Source: Saprospiraceae bacterium
GTDB taxonomy: Bacteria; Bacteroidota; Bacteroidia; Chitinophagales; Saprospiraceae
Assembly (NCBI GenBank): GCA_020528935.1
Contig: JAJDFU010000256.1
Coordinates: 1 to 15,567 of the forward strand
DNA: 15,567 bases
Direction of reading: 5' to 3'
Both the position numbers and the translations under genes were made by a program. The notes beneath the pieces are model-generated. The model was given only the letters and a program-made list of their open reading frames with translations. It was not told the origin of the DNA and did no database searches. Positions within the stretch are counted from its first letter, which is position 1; each line of letters begins with the position of its first letter. This document shows, piece after piece, positions 13,500 to 15,567 of this stretch.

Positions 13500-15041
13500 A
13501 TGCCCGCTGAAAAAGTAATGCTCATCATCCTGGACGGTTGGGGCAAGGGCCCCAAACCCGAGGTGGATGCCATTCACCAGGCTCATACGCCCTTTGTGGA
13601 CAGCCTCTACGAAAATTACCCCCACGCAGAACTGATCACCTTCGGCGAGGAGGTCGGCCTGCCCGAAGGGCAGATGGGCAACAGTGAGGTCGGCCATATG
13701 AACATCGGCGCCGGCCGGATCGTATATCAGGAGCTGGCCCGGATCAACAAGGCCATTCGCGAAGGCGAGTTGGCTCGCAAACCGGCTTTGCAGGAGGCCC
13801 TGGCCTACGCCAAAAGCCAGGGCAAGGCCCTGCACCTGATGGGGCTGCTGAGCGATGGCGGCGTACATTCGCACATCAACCACCTCAAGGCCCTCTGCGC
13901 CATCGCCACAGAGGCCGGCCTGCCCGAGATCTACGTCCACGCTTTCACCGACGGACGCGACTGCGATCCCCAAAGCGGGGCGGGTTTCCTGCAGGAACTG
14001 CTGGACGACATCCGGGACCAGCCCACGCGCCTGGCCAGTGTAGTGGGCCGGTACTACGCCATGGATCGCGACAAGCGCTGGGAACGCGTGAAGCTGGCCT
14101 ACGACCTGCTGGTGCACGGCACCGGAGAGCCCACTACCGATCCGGTAGCCGCCGTTCGCCGACGCTACGAAGCCGGCGAAACGGATGAGTTCTTGAAACC
14201 CATCGTCTGTACAGCAGCCGACGGCAGCCCCCTGGCTACCCTCGCCGAGGGCGATGTGCTCATCTGCTTCAACTTCCGCACCGATCGCCCCCGGGAGATC
14301 TCCCGGGTGCTCACCCAGCAGGACATGCCCGAATTGGGTATGCACAAACTGGACCTGCGCTACCTCACCATGACGCGATACGACGAAACCTTTGAAGGCA
14401 TAGCAGTGCTGTTTGAAAAGGAAAATCTCGAGGATACGCTGGGCGAAGTGTTGGCCCGGGCGGGAAAGACCCAGGTGCGCATAGCCGAAACGGAAAAGTA
14501 TCCCCACGTGACCTTCTTCTTTTCCGGCGGCGAAGAGAATCCTTATCCCGGCGAAGATCGCATCCTCATTCCCTCGCCCAAGGAGGTCGCCACTTACGAC
14601 GAAAAGCCCGAAATGAGCGCCTATGAGGTCAAGGATGCCATTGTGGCTTACATGCGCGAGCGCCAACCCGATTTCATCTGTCTCAATTTCGCCAATACCG
14701 ATATGGTAGGCCATACCGGCGTATTCCAAGCCGCTGTGAAGGCCGCCGAAACGGTAGATGCCTGCTTGCGCGAAGTAGCCGAGACGGCCCTGAAATACGG
14801 CTACCATCTCCTCGTCACAGCCGATCACGGCAATTCCGACTACATGGTCAACGAAGACGGAACGCCCAACACGGCCCACACCAAAAACCCCGTACCCATC
14901 TTTTACCTGGCCCCGGACACCGGTCCTTGGATTCTCCGCGACGGCAAACTCGGCGATATTGCCCCTACCATCCTCACCCTCTACGGCATGGATATCCCCG
15001 AGTCCATGACGGGTGACGTATTGCTCGCACCCCATGATTAG
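13500..15041 (+). CDS. gpmI: 2,3-bisphosphoglycerate-independent phosphoglycerate mutase
   Basis: This cytosolic glycolytic and gluconeogenic enzyme interconverts 3- and 2-phosphoglycerate through a phosphoserine intermediate, using two Mn ions. The 513-residue length is normal for the family. The metal and catalytic residues are all visible: Asp12 in LIILDGWG, nucleophile Ser62 in GNSEVGHMNIGAGR, substrate-binding His123 (SDGGVHSH) and 151-DGRDCDP. The remaining metal ligands are Asp401 and His405 (NTDMVGHTG), Asp442 and His443 (TADHGNSD), and His460 (AHTKNPVP). The start at 13500 is chosen because it places the LDGWG motif at the usual distance from the N-terminus; an upstream in-frame ATG at 13410 would include the promoter box. 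The stop overlaps the start of the next gene by 8 nt, implying co-transcription. Confidence 0.97.
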   Translation: MPAEKVMLIILDGWGKGPKPEVDAIHQAHTPFVDSLYENYPHAELITFGEEVGLPEGQMGNSEVGHMNIGAGRIVYQELARINKAIREGELARKPALQEALAYAKSQGKALHLMGLLSDGGVHSHINHLKALCAIATEAGLPEIYVHAFTDGRDCDPQSGAGFLQELLDDIRDQPTRLASVVGRYYAMDRDKRWERVKLAYDLLVHGTGEPTTDPVAAVRRRYEAGETDEFLKPIVCTAADGSPLATLAEGDVLICFNFRTDRPREISRVLTQQDMPELGMHKLDLRYLTMTRYDETFEGIAVLFEKENLEDTLGEVLARAGKTQVRIAETEKYPHVTFFFSGGEENPYPGEDRILIPSPKEVATYDEKPEMSAYEVKDAIVAYMRERQPDFICLNFANTDMVGHTGVFQAAVKAAETVDACLREVAETALKYGYHLLVTADHGNSDYMVNEDGTPNTAHTKNPVPIFYLAPDTGPWILRDGKLGDIAPTILTLYGMDIPESMTGDVLLAPHD

Positions 15042-15567
15042 AGCTCGTTTTTCTCTGTTGGGCCTCGTGCTGCTGGTCCAAAGCTGTTTCCCATCGGTGG
15101 AAGAACCTCCGACGACCGGGGACCAGCCCTCCTTTTTTGACCTCTCGGATTACATGGAAGCTGAAATGGAAAGGCTGCAACGCCTGCAACCGGCCGTGAC
15201 GAAACGCGTGAACCTGCGCGGGGAAGAGCAGGTCAAATCCCTGGACAGCCTCAACTATCGTCAAGAACTCAAGCCTTTCGCCGACTCGGACATCAACCGG
15301 CCGGCCTGGTACGACAAATACGATGCGGACACCACTCGGGCCGAAAGCGGGGAAACCTACACCGTGAAGTACACCTGCCTGGCGGACAACCTGAGGGTAC
15401 GAGAGCTGAGCGTGAACTTCAGAAGCGGGTCGGATAAGGTGGTGGCCCTTCGTTTATCCAAAAGAACGGCTAGCCTGGTGAAGGCAAGGAAAACGGAGCG
15501 CACGTCCCATACAGGGGAGGGACAACGCATACTCGCCGAACATACTCCCATGCTGGGTCAAGGCACA
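15034..15567 (+). CDS. Putative lipoprotein of unknown function, 3' end outside window
   Basis: The first 178 codons are present, from the ATG at 15034, which overlaps the gpmI stop (ATGATTAG). The N-terminus MIRARFSLLGLVLLVQSC is a lipoprotein signal with probable lipid-modified Cys18, followed by the acidic/proline-rich linker FPSVEEPPTTGDQP. The rest is polar, with a helical stretch (DYMEAEMERLQRLQPA) and a later beta-like segment (TYTVKYTCLADNLRVRELSVNF). I do not recognise a family. It is probably anchored in the periplasm or outer membrane. Its coupling to gpmI is positional only and says little about role. Confidence 0.8.
   Translation, partial: MIRARFSLLGLVLLVQSCFPSVEEPPTTGDQPSFFDLSDYMEAEMERLQRLQPAVTKRVNLRGEEQVKSLDSLNYRQELKPFADSDINRPAWYDKYDADTTRAESGETYTVKYTCLADNLRVRELSVNFRSGSDKVVALRLSKRTASLVKARKTERTSHTGEGQRILAEHTPMLGQGT

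Noticed and set aside
13491..15035. Minus-strand open frame (514 codons) opposite gpmI
   Set aside because: It mirrors the coding pattern of gpmI and has no recognisable protein features.
1..15567. Search for a novel defence, mobile or biosynthetic system
   Set aside because: No transposase, recombinase, nuclease-ATPase pair, CRISPR array or biosynthetic cluster was recognised; the neighbouring genes are of mixed function.

Overview
This window looks like chromosomal DNA from a fairly GC-rich member of the Bacteroidota, probably a marine or wastewater relative of the Saprospiria/Lewinella group. The evidence is a C-terminal type IX secretion (T9SS) sorting domain, members of the Bacteroidota-typical families DUF4783 and DUF2400/TIGR02757, TAnnTTTG-type -7 promoter boxes, no clear Shine-Dalgarno sequences at the starts examined, and a large choice-of-anchor D exoprotein. 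The lineage below phylum is inference.

Layout. Positions 1-3493 (minus) hold the N-terminal 1164 codons of a giant secreted protein that runs off the left edge, made of alternating HYDIN/choice-of-anchor-D and beta-propeller modules. Positions 3494-4119 are non-coding and carry two imperfect copies of a small MITE-like element (3525-3712 and 4015-4140). The second copy covers the 3' end of a VOC/glyoxalase-like gene and appears to have replaced its last codons. Positions 4120-9110 are a run of minus-strand genes: VOC protein, a secreted haloalkane-dehalogenase-like alpha/beta hydrolase with a T9SS tail, an NmrA-like NAD(P)-binding protein, a cupin, and an exported choloylglycine-hydrolase-family Ntn amidase. 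Next comes a class III nucleotide cyclase gene (9110-10043) broken by a frameshift in a GT microsatellite and apparently also by an internal deletion. A membrane-anchored protein of unknown function (10236-10976, minus) is divergent from a GT2 glycosyltransferase (11085-11858, plus). A DUF2400 gene (12026-12820, plus) converges on a small exported DUF4783 gene (12827-13213, minus). Finally gpmI (13500-15041, plus) overlaps by 8 nt a lipoprotein gene cut by the right edge.

The genes do not form one obvious pathway. The minus-strand block mixes cell-surface or periplasmic hydrolases with small cytosolic enzymes, several separated by hairpins, so it is probably a set of short transcription units rather than an operon. 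gpmI (glycolysis) and the following lipoprotein are the only clearly coupled pair. I found no tRNA, rRNA, CRISPR array, transposase or recognisable defence system. The most unusual content is the repeat pair near 3.5-4.1 kb with its effect on the VOC gene, and the decaying or phase-variable cyclase gene.
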